Source: an uncultured Clostridia bacterium (lineage in GTDB: Bacteria > Bacillota > Clostridia > Christensenellales > Aristaeellaceae). From it: 58,006 nucleotides of DNA. Position 1 is the first letter of the stretch; each line of letters opens with the position of its first letter. Both the position numbers and the translations under genes were made by a program. The stretch covers positions 1 to 58,006 of the forward strand of contig CAKUFG010000018.1 in assembly GCA_934647235.1 (NCBI GenBank), in the 5' to 3' direction. Below the pieces are notes generated by a model. It worked only from the letters and a program-made list of their open reading frames with translations, had not been told where the DNA came from and did not search any database. Below are positions 50,950 to 58,006 of the stretch, piece by piece.

Positions 50950-51075
50950 ATGAAGCGCATTGCAACCTATGACGACCGCTACAAGCAAGCCGTTGAAACC
51001 CGGAGGATGATCCTGATCCTGCTGCTGGCCCTTGGCTGCGTGCTGCTGCTGCCGCTGCTGGCCGCCATGGCATAA
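50950..51075 (+). CDS. Small membrane peptide (41 aa)
   Basis: ATG 50950, preceded by GGAGGTG at 7 nt, opens a 41-residue frame: a charged N-terminus (MKRIATYDDRYKQAVETRR) then one hydrophobic helix (ILILLLALGCVLLLPLLAAM). It faces the ECF sigma/anti-sigma pair across a palindrome-rich region. Such peptides include stress-induced membrane peptides and toxins, but no family is recognised. The strong ribosome site and promoter support a real gene. Confidence 0.7.
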   Translation: MKRIATYDDRYKQAVETRRMILILLLALGCVLLLPLLAAMA

Positions 51076-51112
51076 AAAACGGACGCGCCGCGCGCATGGC
51101 GCAGCCCGTCCG
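51074..51112 (-). terminator. Terminator of nrdR
   Basis: Minus strand: CGGACGGGCTGCGCC pairs with GCGCGGCGCGTCCG, then six T. It overlaps the 3' end of the small plus-strand gene. Confidence 0.82.
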
Positions 51113-51127
51113 ATGGCGATGCAGGCG

Positions 51128-51655
51128 TTATTCTTCTGGCTTTTCAGGTTGCTCCGTCGTCCCGGTCGTATCGGCCGGGGCGTTTTTTTCGCCGCTGCGG
51201 CCGGCCTCGTCCAGCATATGGCTCAGTTCACGCATAAAGGTGGGGATATCGGTAAACTGGCGATACACCGAGGCAAAGCGCACATAGGCTACCTCGTCCA
51301 GCTGGCGCAGGGAGGACATCACCATTTCGCCGATCTGCTTGGTGGTGATTTCCTCCTGCAGGCTATTGTAGGCCATCTGCTCCACCGAGGCGACGATGCG
51401 CTCGATATCCGCCGCCGTGACGGGGCGCTTATGGCAGGCATGGATGATGCCGCTGCGGATTTTCTGGGGATCAAACAGCTCTCGATTATTATCCTTTTTG
51501 ATGACAAGCAGCTGCGGCATTTCCACCTTTTCATAGGTGGTAAAACGGCGGCCGCAATTGATGCACTCCCGGCGGCGGCGGATGCTGCTGCCCTCCTCGG
51601 TCGGGCGGGAATCAACAACGCGGCTGTCCGGACAATTGCAGAACTGGCACTTCAT
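51128..51655 (-). CDS. nrdR: Transcriptional repressor NrdR
   Basis: NrdR represses ribonucleotide reductase genes when dATP/ATP is bound. The 175-residue protein has the zinc ribbon (Cys3, Cys6, Cys31, Cys34: MKCQFCNC and ECINCGRRF) and an ATP-cone (about 48-138, VIKKDNNRELFDPQKI, EVAYVRFASVYRQF), plus an acidic tail of about 25 residues. No ribonucleotide reductase gene lies in the window. It is followed by a terminator and preceded by ylmC, as in other clostridia. Confidence 0.95.
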   Translation of the reverse strand: MKCQFCNCPDSRVVDSRPTEEGSSIRRRRECINCGRRFTTYEKVEMPQLLVIKKDNNRELFDPQKIRSGIIHACHKRPVTAADIERIVASVEQMAYNSLQEEITTKQIGEMVMSSLRQLDEVAYVRFASVYRQFTDIPTFMRELSHMLDEAGRSGEKNAPADTTGTTEQPEKPEE

Positions 51656-51743
51656 GGCGCGGCGCTCCTTTGGTAAAAATCATCTTCTATTATATGCGGA
51701 TTGCGCGGATTTGTCCACGGTTTTCTTTGCAGAAACGGGCTTT

Positions 51744-51998
51744 TCAATCCTCCTGAATATCCCCCGGCAGCAGCTGAACCAATATCACGTCGTCCCCGAT
51801 GCGCACGATGCGCTCCCAAGGGATCACCACGCCGCTGCGCTCGCCCTTGAACAGATTGCCCACCTTAAACGGGCCGGGCACGACGATCGCCTGCACGCAG
51901 CCCGTGGACACGCAGAACTCAATATCCATCACCTTGCCCAGCTTTTTGCCCGTATCAACATTTACAACGTCCTTTTCCCGCAGCTCCGACAGGCTCAT
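51744..51998 (-). CDS. YlmC/YmxH-family PRC-barrel protein
   Basis: The 84-residue protein is a single PRC-barrel (LREKDVVNVDTGKKLGKVMD, ERIVRIGDDVILVQL). YlmC/YmxH proteins are conserved in spore formers and linked to sporulation, with no known biochemical activity. AAAGGGGG lies about 9 nt before the ATG. It lies next to nrdR, a frequent pairing. Confidence 0.88.
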   Translation of the reverse strand: MSLSELREKDVVNVDTGKKLGKVMDIEFCVSTGCVQAIVVPGPFKVGNLFKGERSGVVIPWERIVRIGDDVILVQLLPGDIQED

Positions 51999-52088
51999 AG
52001 CGCCGCCCCCTTTGCGCTATCCTATGCCAGATGGCCGGAAATGTTGCTGAAAACAGGGCAAGCGCCTGCATGCTTTGAGGGCACGCAA

Positions 52089-52113
52089 AAAACCACCCAA
52101 TCAGGGTGGTTTT
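52089..52113 (-). terminator. Terminator of the tRNA-Arg gene
   Basis: Minus strand: AAAACCACCC, short loop, GGGTGGTTTT with more T, directly after the encoded CCA. Confidence 0.88.
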
Positions 52114-52117
52114 TCAC

Positions 52118-52194
52118 TGGTACGCCCGGTGCGATTCGAACGCATGGCCTTCAGAGTCGGAGTCTGACGCTCTATCCAACTGAGCTACGGGCGC
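52118..52194 (-). tRNA. tRNA-Arg (anticodon CCG)
   Basis: The minus strand folds as a full cloverleaf: acceptor GCGCCCG with CGGGCGT, D arm GCTC/GAGC, anticodon stem TCAGA/TCTGA with loop CTCCGAC (anticodon CCG, reading CGG), T loop TTCGAAT, discriminator A and an encoded CCA end. Confidence 0.95.
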
Positions 52195-52306
52195 GCGGGC
52201 CTTTTTCGGCCTGAATATTATAGCGCGAAAGGAACGTTCTGTCAAGCTTTGCCGCCTCACCATTGCCTCATTAAAAAAAGCACGCCGCCGCAGACATTTT
52301 TTATTA

Positions 52307-52489
52307 TCAGGCTTTCTTCTCTGTCACCACGGGCTTGCCGTCCGCATCCAGCAGGGGCGTAAGCCCGCCTGCATAGCCGGACTGGACAAACAGGTAGTTC
52401 ACGCCCGTTTCCTTATCCACCAGAATCGCCCGCAGGTAGGAAAGCCCGCTGCCCTCCTGGGAGACCACCTCAAAGCGCTTATCTTTCAT
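52307..52489 (-). CDS. DUF6440-family small protein
   Basis: The 60-residue protein (KRFEVVSQEGSGLSYLRAIL, DKETGVNYLFVQSGYAGG, LTPLLDADGKPV) matches the DUF6440 pattern of small soluble proteins common in Bacillota with unknown function. AAAGGAG lies 7 nt before the ATG. It lies 14 nt after the flavin reductase gene, so it may share its transcript. Confidence 0.85.
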   Translation of the reverse strand: MKDKRFEVVSQEGSGLSYLRAILVDKETGVNYLFVQSGYAGGLTPLLDADGKPVVTEKKA

Positions 52490-52503
52490 TGTCTTCTCCT
52501 TTC

Positions 52504-53187
52504 TTATTGCTCGCCGTTGGCGATGCGCGCGTACATATCCTCCGGGATCATGGGCGTGCCGATCTGCGCCAGCAGCGCCGCGTCGATCTCGCCCTTTTCA
52601 GCATATTGCCTGCCCGCCTGATGAATCAGCGCCAGACGCGGCTGCGTCACCGGCGCGGCCTCGGGCGCGTTAAACATGGGGCTTTCGGGCACGGTCAGGA
52701 TGGTATGATGGCTGGGGAACATCAATTCAAACTGCGCCACTGCGGGCTCAAAATTATGCCGGCTGTTGGGAAAACCGCAGCCGCAGATCATGATGTAGCG
52801 CAGATGCCCATAGCTTGCCTGCCCCACATGCTCGTAGCGCTCGCCCGCCTTGCGCATGGCCATGCTGCTCAACGGCATGGTGCGGTCAATCAGGTTTTTC
52901 AGCGCTGCGGGCATGCCGTAGCAATACAGCGGAAAATTAAACAGCAGGATATCGCTGTCCAGCATCTTTTGCAGAATCTCAGGCATATCGTCCTGATGTC
53001 CGCAGACGCCGCCGTTGCGCTTGCAGGCAAAGCAGCCGCGGCAGAATTCAATGTGCCGGTCGATCACATGAATGACCTCGGTCTCAAGCTCCGCACCCTC
53101 GGCCATGCCTGCCAGGAAGGCGCGCGTGATGTGCATGGTATCGCTCTGATCCCGCTTGGGCGAACCGTTCAGTACCAGAATTTTCAT
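52504..53187 (-). CDS. NADPH-dependent FMN reductase / flavodoxin-family protein
   Basis: The 227-residue protein starts with the flavin phosphate loop KILVLNGSPKRDQSDTMH and has the CRGCFACKRNGGVCGHQDDM cysteine segment typical of iron-sulfur flavoprotein-like reductases, then LLFNFPLYCYGMPAALKNLI. It probably reduces a quinone or similar compound. ATG 53187 lies 2 nt after the TetR-type gene; the longer frame to 53331 is inside that gene. Control by the TetR-type regulator is likely. Confidence 0.88.
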   Translation of the reverse strand: MKILVLNGSPKRDQSDTMHITRAFLAGMAEGAELETEVIHVIDRHIEFCRGCFACKRNGGVCGHQDDMPEILQKMLDSDILLFNFPLYCYGMPAALKNLIDRTMPLSSMAMRKAGERYEHVGQASYGHLRYIMICGCGFPNSRHNFEPAVAQFELMFPSHHTILTVPESPMFNAPEAAPVTQPRLALIHQAGRQYAEKGEIDAALLAQIGTPMIPEDMYARIANGEQ

Positions 53188-53189
53188 TT

Positions 53190-53774
53190 TCAATCTTGCG
53201 GGTAATTGCCGGATTTTATCAGCATCATCATGCCCTGAAACTGCGTGGTCAGCATCTGCCCCAGCTGCTGCTGGGAAAAGCTGCACACCCGCATAGCGCA
53301 CAGCGCGCCCACGCCGAAGGTGTAAATCCACACGTTTTCAAACAGCTTTCGCGCCTGCGCGCCGGTCAGGCCGTAGGTATCGCAGATGGTATCGATGCAT
53401 CCCTGCGCCGTCGGCCCCAGGCGGCTGAACAGATCGCCAAAGCCCGCAGCCGCTGCGTTTTCTTCCATAAACAGCAATTGATAGAGCTTGGGCTCCCGCA
53501 TGCCGAACAGCACCATCCGCATGCCCACCTGCTTGAAGATCGGCGCGTTTTCCATGCCGTCGGGAGCAAAGGCTTCAAACCGCGCCATCGCGGCCGCGCG
53601 GACCGCCTCGTGCAGCTCCTCCATATTTTTGAACACCGTAAACAGCGGCCGGGCCGAGCTGCCCAGCTTTACGCCCAGCTCCCGCGCGGTCAGCGCTTCG
53701 ATCCCGCTGCCGGACACAATGTCCAGCGCGGCCTCAACGATCTCTTCCCGAGTAAACTTTGGTTTAGGCGGCAT
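53190..53774 (-). CDS. TetR/AcrR-family regulator
   Basis: The 194-residue protein has an N-terminal HTH (FTREEIVEAALDIVSGSG, LTARELGVKLGSSARPLFTV) and a C-terminal ligand domain with a TetR_C-like helical content. AAGGAG precedes the ATG. It is transcribed first, followed 2 nt later by the flavin reductase gene that it probably controls; inverted repeats lie at its promoter. Confidence 0.9.
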   Translation of the reverse strand: MPPKPKFTREEIVEAALDIVSGSGIEALTARELGVKLGSSARPLFTVFKNMEELHEAVRAAAMARFEAFAPDGMENAPIFKQVGMRMVLFGMREPKLYQLLFMEENAAAAGFGDLFSRLGPTAQGCIDTICDTYGLTGAQARKLFENVWIYTFGVGALCAMRVCSFSQQQLGQMLTTQFQGMMMLIKSGNYPQD

Positions 53775-53818
53775 CGTATCAGCTCCTTAAAAGCCAGTTG
53801 TTTTGTAACGCATGTTTC

Positions 53819-53847
53819 AGTATAAATACTCTCCTGCAAATTGTCAA
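53819..53847 (-). promoter_or_regulatory. Promoter and likely operator of the TetR-reductase unit
   Basis: Minus strand: TTGACA (53847-53842), 17-nt spacer, TATACT (53824-53819). AGTAT-AA-ATACT (53819-53830) overlaps the -10, and TGTAAC/GTTTCA (53804-53819) lies near the start point: candidate operators. Confidence 0.75.
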
Positions 53848-53854
53848 GGGAAAA

Positions 53855-53917
53855 TGCGGAGAGCCGCGCATGCGCCGGGCGTCGTTTCTGCGCCCAGGTC
53901 GCTTGCAGCGGCTCTCA
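53855..53917 (-). terminator. Terminator-like hairpin after the MATE gene
   Basis: Minus strand: GAGAGCCGC pairs with GCGGCTCTC around an inner hairpin, then GCATTTT. The stem base is strong but the T-run short. Confidence 0.55.
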
Positions 53918-53958
53918 TAAGATCGTTTATTCTGTTAAACCGCTCCTTGCCTTCCCCT

Positions 53959-55317
53959 TTACGCAAGAGCAGGCGGCGCAAATTTTTTATGCCGGTAAAC
54001 ATGCGCAAAATAGATGATTTCGGCCGCTGCAGTGATCGTCCAGGAGCAGATGTACAAAAGATACAGCGACATAATGGTATGGAAGTAGGCAAACACCGTA
54101 TAAACCCAGATCACGCGGAAAACACAGGAACCCAGGATCACGATGACGGTTGGCACAACGCTTTTGCCCAGCCCGCGCGAGGCCGCGATGGTGCAGTCCA
54201 TAAACGCGGAGAAGGCGTAGGAGCAGCCCATGACCGTCAGGCGCACCATGCCTGCCTCCACCACGGCGGTCTCCGTGGTGAACAGCGAAAGGAACTCCCG
54301 CCCGAACAGCACCAGCGCGCCGCCCAGCAGCCCGCCTGCGCAGAATGAAAAGCCCAGGCTGATAAAATAGCTGCGCAGCACGCGCTTTTTGTTGCCCGCG
54401 CCCATGTTCTGCGCCATAAAGCTGGAGCAGGCGGTGTACAGCGCGGCCATCACATCATAGACCAGCGCGTCGGCGTTGGTCGCGGCAGCCGTGCCCTCCA
54501 CAATCACCGCGTCAAAGGAATTGACGCCCGCCTGAATGAACAGGTTGGCAATGGCGAAGATGGCGTTCTGCGCGCCGGCCGGCAGGGACAGCGAAAGCAG
54601 CTGGCGCGCCTTGTCCGGGCTGATGCGCAGCTCGCCGCGATGCAGGGCGTAGGTATTGGCGCTCCTGATCAGCGAAAGCAGAATCAGCCCGGCGGACAGA
54701 TACAGCGAAATCGCGCTGGCCAGCGCCACGCCGGCCACGCTCAGCTTGCACACGATAACAAAGAACAGGTTCAGGAGCACGTTGACCACGCCCGCGATGG
54801 TCAGGATATACAGCGGGTTTTTGGTATCCCCCGCCGCGCTGAGCACGCCGTTGCCGTAGTTATACATGGCGGCTGCCGGGATACCCAGCAGATAGATGCG
54901 CAGATACAGCGTCGCGCCGTCAATCAGCTCTTCCTTGGTATGCAGAAGCTCCAGCAGCGGGCGGGCGAAAATCTGCCCAAGCGTCATTTCAACCAGGCCG
55001 ATGATCAGGCACAGCAGGAAGGCCGTATGCACCGTTTGGCCCACGTCCTTATGCTGGCGCGCGCCCAGGAACCGCGCCGTAACCGCGTTCACGCCGCTGC
55101 CCACGCCAATAAGAAAGCCGGTAAACAGCGTAACCAGAATGGCCGTAGACCCGACCGAGCCCAGCGCCTCCGCCCCGGCGAAGCGCCCCACCACGGCGAT
55201 GTCCGACATATTGAACAGCGCCTGCAGAACGTTTGACAGCATCAGCGGAAGGCTGAAGACAAAAATAGACCGTGCCAGCGGCCCCTCGGTCATGGAATGA
55301 ACGGCTTTTGCTTTCAT
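53959..55317 (-). CDS. MATE-family efflux transporter
   Basis: The 452-residue protein has twelve hydrophobic segments and MATE motifs in both halves (LPLMLSNVLQALFNMSDIAV, GRFAGAEALGSVGS; later NMGAGNKKRVLRSYF). Family members export drugs, flavins or other cations driven by Na+ or H+. GGGAG precedes the ATG. No promoter is clear in the 241-nt gap upstream (55318-55558), where nothing else is seen. Confidence 0.92.
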   Translation of the reverse strand: MKAKAVHSMTEGPLARSIFVFSLPLMLSNVLQALFNMSDIAVVGRFAGAEALGSVGSTAILVTLFTGFLIGVGSGVNAVTARFLGARQHKDVGQTVHTAFLLCLIIGLVEMTLGQIFARPLLELLHTKEELIDGATLYLRIYLLGIPAAAMYNYGNGVLSAAGDTKNPLYILTIAGVVNVLLNLFFVIVCKLSVAGVALASAISLYLSAGLILLSLIRSANTYALHRGELRISPDKARQLLSLSLPAGAQNAIFAIANLFIQAGVNSFDAVIVEGTAAATNADALVYDVMAALYTACSSFMAQNMGAGNKKRVLRSYFISLGFSFCAGGLLGGALVLFGREFLSLFTTETAVVEAGMVRLTVMGCSYAFSAFMDCTIAASRGLGKSVVPTVIVILGSCVFRVIWVYTVFAYFHTIMSLYLLYICSWTITAAAEIIYFAHVYRHKKFAPPALA

Positions 55318-55558
55318 GGTTCCGTCGCTCCCTTTGCCCCATGCATTGTGCCGCGCCCAGGGCGCGCATACGCAAGTGTATCATGGAAAGCGCCAAATTT
55401 CAATCTGTTTTTTATGGGCCGGAATTCAACGTTTTTATGCTCAGCATATCCCCATAACCGTCTGCAAGAGCACTTTTTGAAAGGATGTCCCGAAAACCTC
55501 TGCTTTGACTTTGAGTAAGTATATCATTTGCACAAGTCAAGCCATCGCAAGCAGCAAA

Positions 55559-55762
55559 TTATTCTTCAGATTTAAGCTGCTGTGACAGTTTCCCCGAAGT
55601 AATAACACGCACTTGAGGAATCAAATCTGTAAAAACTGATGCCACCGTATTTTTGCAAATTGGGCAGATAACTTTTTCCCTCTCGCGGTTTCCTTCACAA
55701 ACTGATTTATTATCGTATTCAAGCTCTGCTCCGCACTTGTTGCAATGCACCTTAAGCCACAT
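55559..55762 (-). CDS. Small zinc-ribbon protein
   Basis: The 67-residue protein has two CxxC knuckles, CNKC (about 7-10) and CPIC (about 33-36), separated by a charged stretch, followed by a short helical tail. AAGGAGG lies 6 nt before ATG 55762; the longer frame to 55789 has a weaker site. Such ribbons bind zinc; the role is unknown. It is more AT-rich than its neighbours. Confidence 0.75.
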   Translation of the reverse strand: MWLKVHCNKCGAELEYDNKSVCEGNREREKVICPICKNTVASVFTDLIPQVRVITSGKLSQQLKSEE

Positions 55763-55854
55763 AATTAGCCTCCTTATTAAGTGAAGCACAGAACAACATC
55801 ACTTTGTTCGATAAAGTAAACAGCACAAACTCAATGGAAAATCCCTTTCGCATC

Positions 55855-56409
55855 TCATCGATTTCTAATATGCCTTTTCAGCTGCAGCCATCGCATCCAG
55901 ACCCCAATGGCCGTTCCCAGCGTGTTGTGGATCACATCGTCCGTTTCGCACCAGCCCAGCTTGAACAGATACTGCGTCGCTTCGGTTGCCAGGGAGCAAA
56001 GCAGGCCAATCAGGATCACCTGCCAGGCCTTCAGCCTTGGGAACAGCCTGGGAAGCAGATATCCCAGCGGCACATACAAAAGCACGTTCAGGATAATGCC
56101 GTCCAGCGGCGTTGTGCCCTTCAGAAAGGCCGCCGCAAAGCCGACGGCCTCTTCAGCCTCCGCCTGGCCGCCCTGATCCAGCCGCGTATATGCCTGAAAC
56201 GGCTGCAGCACAAGCTCCGTTCCCGCGCCGGGGACCCGCGAAAGCAGGGTAAAATACAGATTGCCAAGCGCATATACCCCAAAGGCAAGCCAGAGAAAGC
56301 CCACATAGCCGCGCCGGCTGAAGCGCTTATTCGCCCATTCCAGCGCAAAAAACGTGCCTGCAACAATCAAAAGAATGATTCCAACCTGAAGCATTGTTTT
56401 GTCCTGCAT
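55855..56409 (-). CDS. VanZ-family membrane protein
   Basis: The 184-residue protein has about four membrane helices with VanZ-like motifs (GIILNVLLYVPLGYLLP, LATEATQYLFKLGWCETDDV, HNTLGTAIGVWM). VanZ of enterococci gives low-level teicoplanin resistance, but most family members have no known function. No strong ribosome site precedes the ATG; it starts 9 nt after the restored stop of the nucleotidyltransferase frame, which suggests coupled translation. Confidence 0.85.
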   Translation of the reverse strand: MQDKTMLQVGIILLIVAGTFFALEWANKRFSRRGYVGFLWLAFGVYALGNLYFTLLSRVPGAGTELVLQPFQAYTRLDQGGQAEAEEAVGFAAAFLKGTTPLDGIILNVLLYVPLGYLLPRLFPRLKAWQVILIGLLCSLATEATQYLFKLGWCETDDVIHNTLGTAIGVWMRWLQLKRHIRNR

Positions 56410-56418
56410 CGATCAATT

Positions 56419-56615
56419 TTACAGCATATCCAGTTTGTGGAACATGTCCAGGCGCGCCTGCGTTTCCCGGCTGAGCTCGCCGGACTCTGACCGGATATCC
56501 CGCCGGAGCGCGCCCGCGCACACCTTTTGGATTGGATAAGCAAACATCTGATAAACAAACAAAAATGGTGTCAGCGCCGCGTGCCGGCCCGCGCGGGGAT
56601 ACAGCTGCTTTGCTT
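56419..56615 (-). pseudogene. Out-of-frame C-terminal part of the nucleotidyltransferase gene
   Basis: From the TGCTT-TGCTT duplication (plus 56606-56615; AAGCA twice on the coding strand) a new frame continues the protein: KQLYPRAGRHAALTPFLFVY, QMFAYPIQKVCAGALRRD, down to MFHKLDML and TAA at 56419-56421. It has gene-like codon use and ends 9 nt before the vanZ-type start. Removing one AAGCA unit joins it to the upstream frame (TLKQ-LYP), giving a protein of about 428 residues. Confidence 0.7.
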
Positions 56616-57707
56616 CAGCGTCCGCCGCGAAGGAAACATGTATTTCGCCGCGCTCCGCACCTTATAGCGCAGCATGTACAGCCTGTATTCCCGCGCGCTG
56701 CCGTTTTTCAGCATCACTCTGCGGTTATACTCCATACCGCTGGCATAGCGCGCGTCCGTTTCCTTCACGCCCATATAACCGCCCTGCAGCAGATCGCTGA
56801 GAATCAGCTGAATTTCCTGCGGAGCCGCTGCGGCGCAGCCCGGAAAATCCGTCTTCTGGAAGCCGCCGTACAGGATCATTGCCCCCAGCACGCAGCTGAC
56901 CAGCTGCCCATAGCGCAGGCGGTTCATGACATCCCAGAAGCGCGCCGCATTGATTTTATCTCTGTTGCGCGCAAAAAGCAAGGCGATATCCAGCATCATC
57001 CGCAGCGTCAGCCCGCCCAGGATAAAATGCTTGACCATGTGCAGGGTGATAAAAATCAGATGATCGGTATAGCCCAGCGCAGTAAAGCTGCCGTCCGGCG
57101 TTTCTATCGTGACAGGCTCCTCCTGAGCGAGCGCCGCCGTATCCATGCCCTGAAACCAGACGTCACGAATCAGCTCGTCATAAAGCGCAGCATGCAGCTC
57201 GATTTCCCCATACTTTTTATGCTGGCATATGGTATGGTGGCTGGTTTTCGCGCGCGGCGTAATCCGAAAGCCCTGCGCCTCCAGAAAGCGAAGCGCCGCT
57301 TTTTCCTGCTTGATATCAATCAGCAGATCCATATCCACCGAGCTGCGGCTTTCCGGGCAGGCATAGTTCTCCGCCGCCGCCCAGCCCTTGAGCACCCTCG
57401 TTTCGATTCCCGCAGCCCTCATCCCGCCGATCAGATGCAGCGCCCGCTGCCTGCGCAGCAGGTTTGTCGAGCACTCCATCCGCAGCGTATTCATCAGGTG
57501 CCCGCGCATTTTCTCCGGGCATGCCAGCCCCGGCGAATGCCGCACTGCCAACGCAAGCAAGGGAACAACGCCCTGCTCCGCCGCAAGCGAAAGAACCGCC
57601 TGCCAGTCGATCTGCTGCGCGTTAAACGCTTCCCCCCGCGCTCCTGCTGCGGCCAGGCCAATCAGCGCCTGCAGCGTTTTCATTGCCATGTTTCTGGATT
57701 CCACCAT
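56571..57707 (-). CDS. Nucleotidyltransferase-family protein (NTP_transf_5-like), frameshifted near the 3' end
   Basis: The 378-residue frame as it stands matches the uncharacterised NTP_transf_5 family: QIDWQAVLSLAAEQGVVPLL, VLKGWAAAENY, SSVDMDLLID (acidic nucleotidyl-transfer site, about 119-128), HHTICQHKKYGEIELHAALY and HMVKHF. Members occur in cell-surface polysaccharide and some peptide-modification clusters. A 5-bp tandem duplication at 56606-56615 makes the last 13 residues (SSCIPARAGTRR region) out of frame. AAGGAAG is close to the ATG at 57707. The neighbour UDP-GlcNAc epimerase fits a polysaccharide setting. Confidence 0.8.
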   Translation of the reverse strand: MVESRNMAMKTLQALIGLAAAGARGEAFNAQQIDWQAVLSLAAEQGVVPLLALAVRHSPGLACPEKMRGHLMNTLRMECSTNLLRRQRALHLIGGMRAAGIETRVLKGWAAAENYACPESRSSVDMDLLIDIKQEKAALRFLEAQGFRITPRAKTSHHTICQHKKYGEIELHAALYDELIRDVWFQGMDTAALAQEEPVTIETPDGSFTALGYTDHLIFITLHMVKHFILGGLTLRMMLDIALLFARNRDKINAARFWDVMNRLRYGQLVSCVLGAMILYGGFQKTDFPGCAAAAPQEIQLILSDLLQGGYMGVKETDARYASGMEYNRRVMLKNGSAREYRLYMLRYKVRSAAKYMFPSRRTLKQSSCIPARAGTRR

Positions 57708-57793
57708 CGTCTTCCTTTTTCAGTCCAATGTTCCAGGAGGCTGATCCGCCTTGCCAAGCCAGCCGCATCAGCGCTTTGAATTCGTTTGTCACG

Positions 57794-58006
57794 TCAGCTC
57801 TTTCTCCACACCATCTTATCCACCACGCCGGTGTAGCTCTGGATGATCTTGACCACCTTTGTGGAGACGTTTTCCTCCACATAATCCGGCACGGGGATGC
57901 CGTAATCGCCGTTCAGGTTCATCTCCACTGCGGTATCAACGGCCTGCAGCAGACTCTTTTCATCGATGCCTGCCAGAATGAAGCAGCCCTTGTCCAGCGC
58001 CTCGGG
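57794..58006 (-). CDS. wecB: UDP-N-acetylglucosamine 2-epimerase, C-terminal part
   Basis: The window cuts this gene; the last 70 residues are visible (ALDKGCFILAGIDEKSLLQA, NGDYGIPVPDYVEENVSTKV, VKIIQSYTGVVDKMVWRKS) and match the end of non-hydrolysing UDP-GlcNAc 2-epimerases, which make UDP-ManNAc for wall or capsular polymers. The stop is TGA at 57796-57794. A short GTG-started frame in the 86-nt gap after it runs into the next gene and is not called. Confidence 0.78.
   Translation of the reverse strand, partial: PEALDKGCFILAGIDEKSLLQAVDTAVEMNLNGDYGIPVPDYVEENVSTKVVKIIQSYTGVVDKMVWRKS

Noticed and set aside
51537..52214. Plus-strand frame ending in a TGTPGAIRTHG-type peptide
   Set aside because: This peptide comes from reading the reverse of the tRNA-Arg gene and is a well-known annotation artefact.
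57622..57882. 86-residue minus-strand frame with VTNEFKALMRLAWQGG between the epimerase and nucleotidyltransferase genes
   Set aside because: It would overlap the nucleotidyltransferase start by about 85 nt and has no ribosome site. A lasso-type precursor was considered because of the neighbour family, but no ring or cleavage pattern fits.
1..58006. CRISPR array, prophage or insertion sequence with transposase
   Set aside because: No regularly spaced direct repeats, phage structural genes or transposase motifs were seen on either strand.

Overview
This window comes from a GC-rich (roughly 60%) member of the Bacillota, most likely a gut-type Clostridia lineage (Christensenellales or Oscillospirales-like; the order is inference). 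The evidence is strong AGGAGG ribosome-binding sites, TTGACA/TATAAT promoters often with an extended TGn -10, the order tig-clpP-clpX, sporulation-linked genes (spoIIAA, spoIIAB, a YlmC/YmxH protein, a CotH-type kinase), an NfnAB pair and LplABC-type sugar importers. Because of the GC content, almost every real gene has a long antisense shadow ORF; these were left out.

Layout. 50-4664: an LplABC-like sugar import operon (binding protein and two permeases) divergent from a LacI-type regulator, with TTAACAT-type operator boxes between them, then a remnant of a sugar-binding protein gene. 4931-15865: a secreted FMN-binding repeat protein, glycogen synthase, and a giant (2431 aa) cyclic beta-1,2-glucan synthase-like enzyme. 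16006-19772: an HtrA protease, an acetyltransferase, a flavodoxin-like lipoprotein, and a CaxA-type cation antiporter behind a yybP-ykoY (manganese) riboswitch. 19829-20468 is a graveyard of two decayed genes. 20520-24356 is a VTC / DUF4956 / CotH-kinase operon interrupted by a structured ~420 bp inverted-repeat element. 24448-28624 is a redox operon: NfnA, NfnB, a CXXC membrane protein, and a polyferredoxin-TlpA fusion, which together could carry NAD(P)H electrons to extracytoplasmic thiols. 28799-30954: a PrsA/SurA-like foldase and tadA. 31019-37686: a plus-strand run with a nitroreductase, a secreted metallo-hydrolase with a lamin-tail domain, a Cys-rich protein, a ten-repeat SdrD-B-like surface protein and a sugar-phosphate isomerase-type enzyme.

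37742-46039: acetyltransferase, ACT protein, small XRE regulator, clpX-clpP-tig, a uridine kinase-like protein, a secreted zinc-finger protein, spoIIAB-spoIIAA with no sigF behind them, and a single-pass membrane protein. 46179-48881: purA-purB. 48987-51998: an ECF sigma / anti-sigma pair facing a tiny 41-aa membrane peptide gene across a palindrome-rich AT-rich region, then nrdR and ylmC. 52118-52194: tRNA-Arg(CCG). 52307-55762: a DUF6440 protein, a TetR-controlled flavin reductase, a MATE exporter and a zinc ribbon protein. 55855-58006: a cell-surface polysaccharide-type end with VanZ, a nucleotidyltransferase broken by a 5-bp tandem duplication, and the C-terminus of UDP-GlcNAc 2-epimerase.

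The best candidates for something not yet described are the VTC-DUF4956-CotH operon with its inserted structured element, the NfnAB-CXXC-polyferredoxin/TlpA electron relay, and the 41-aa membrane peptide with two palindromes at its promoter. All functional statements rest on reading motifs by eye; no database search was possible.
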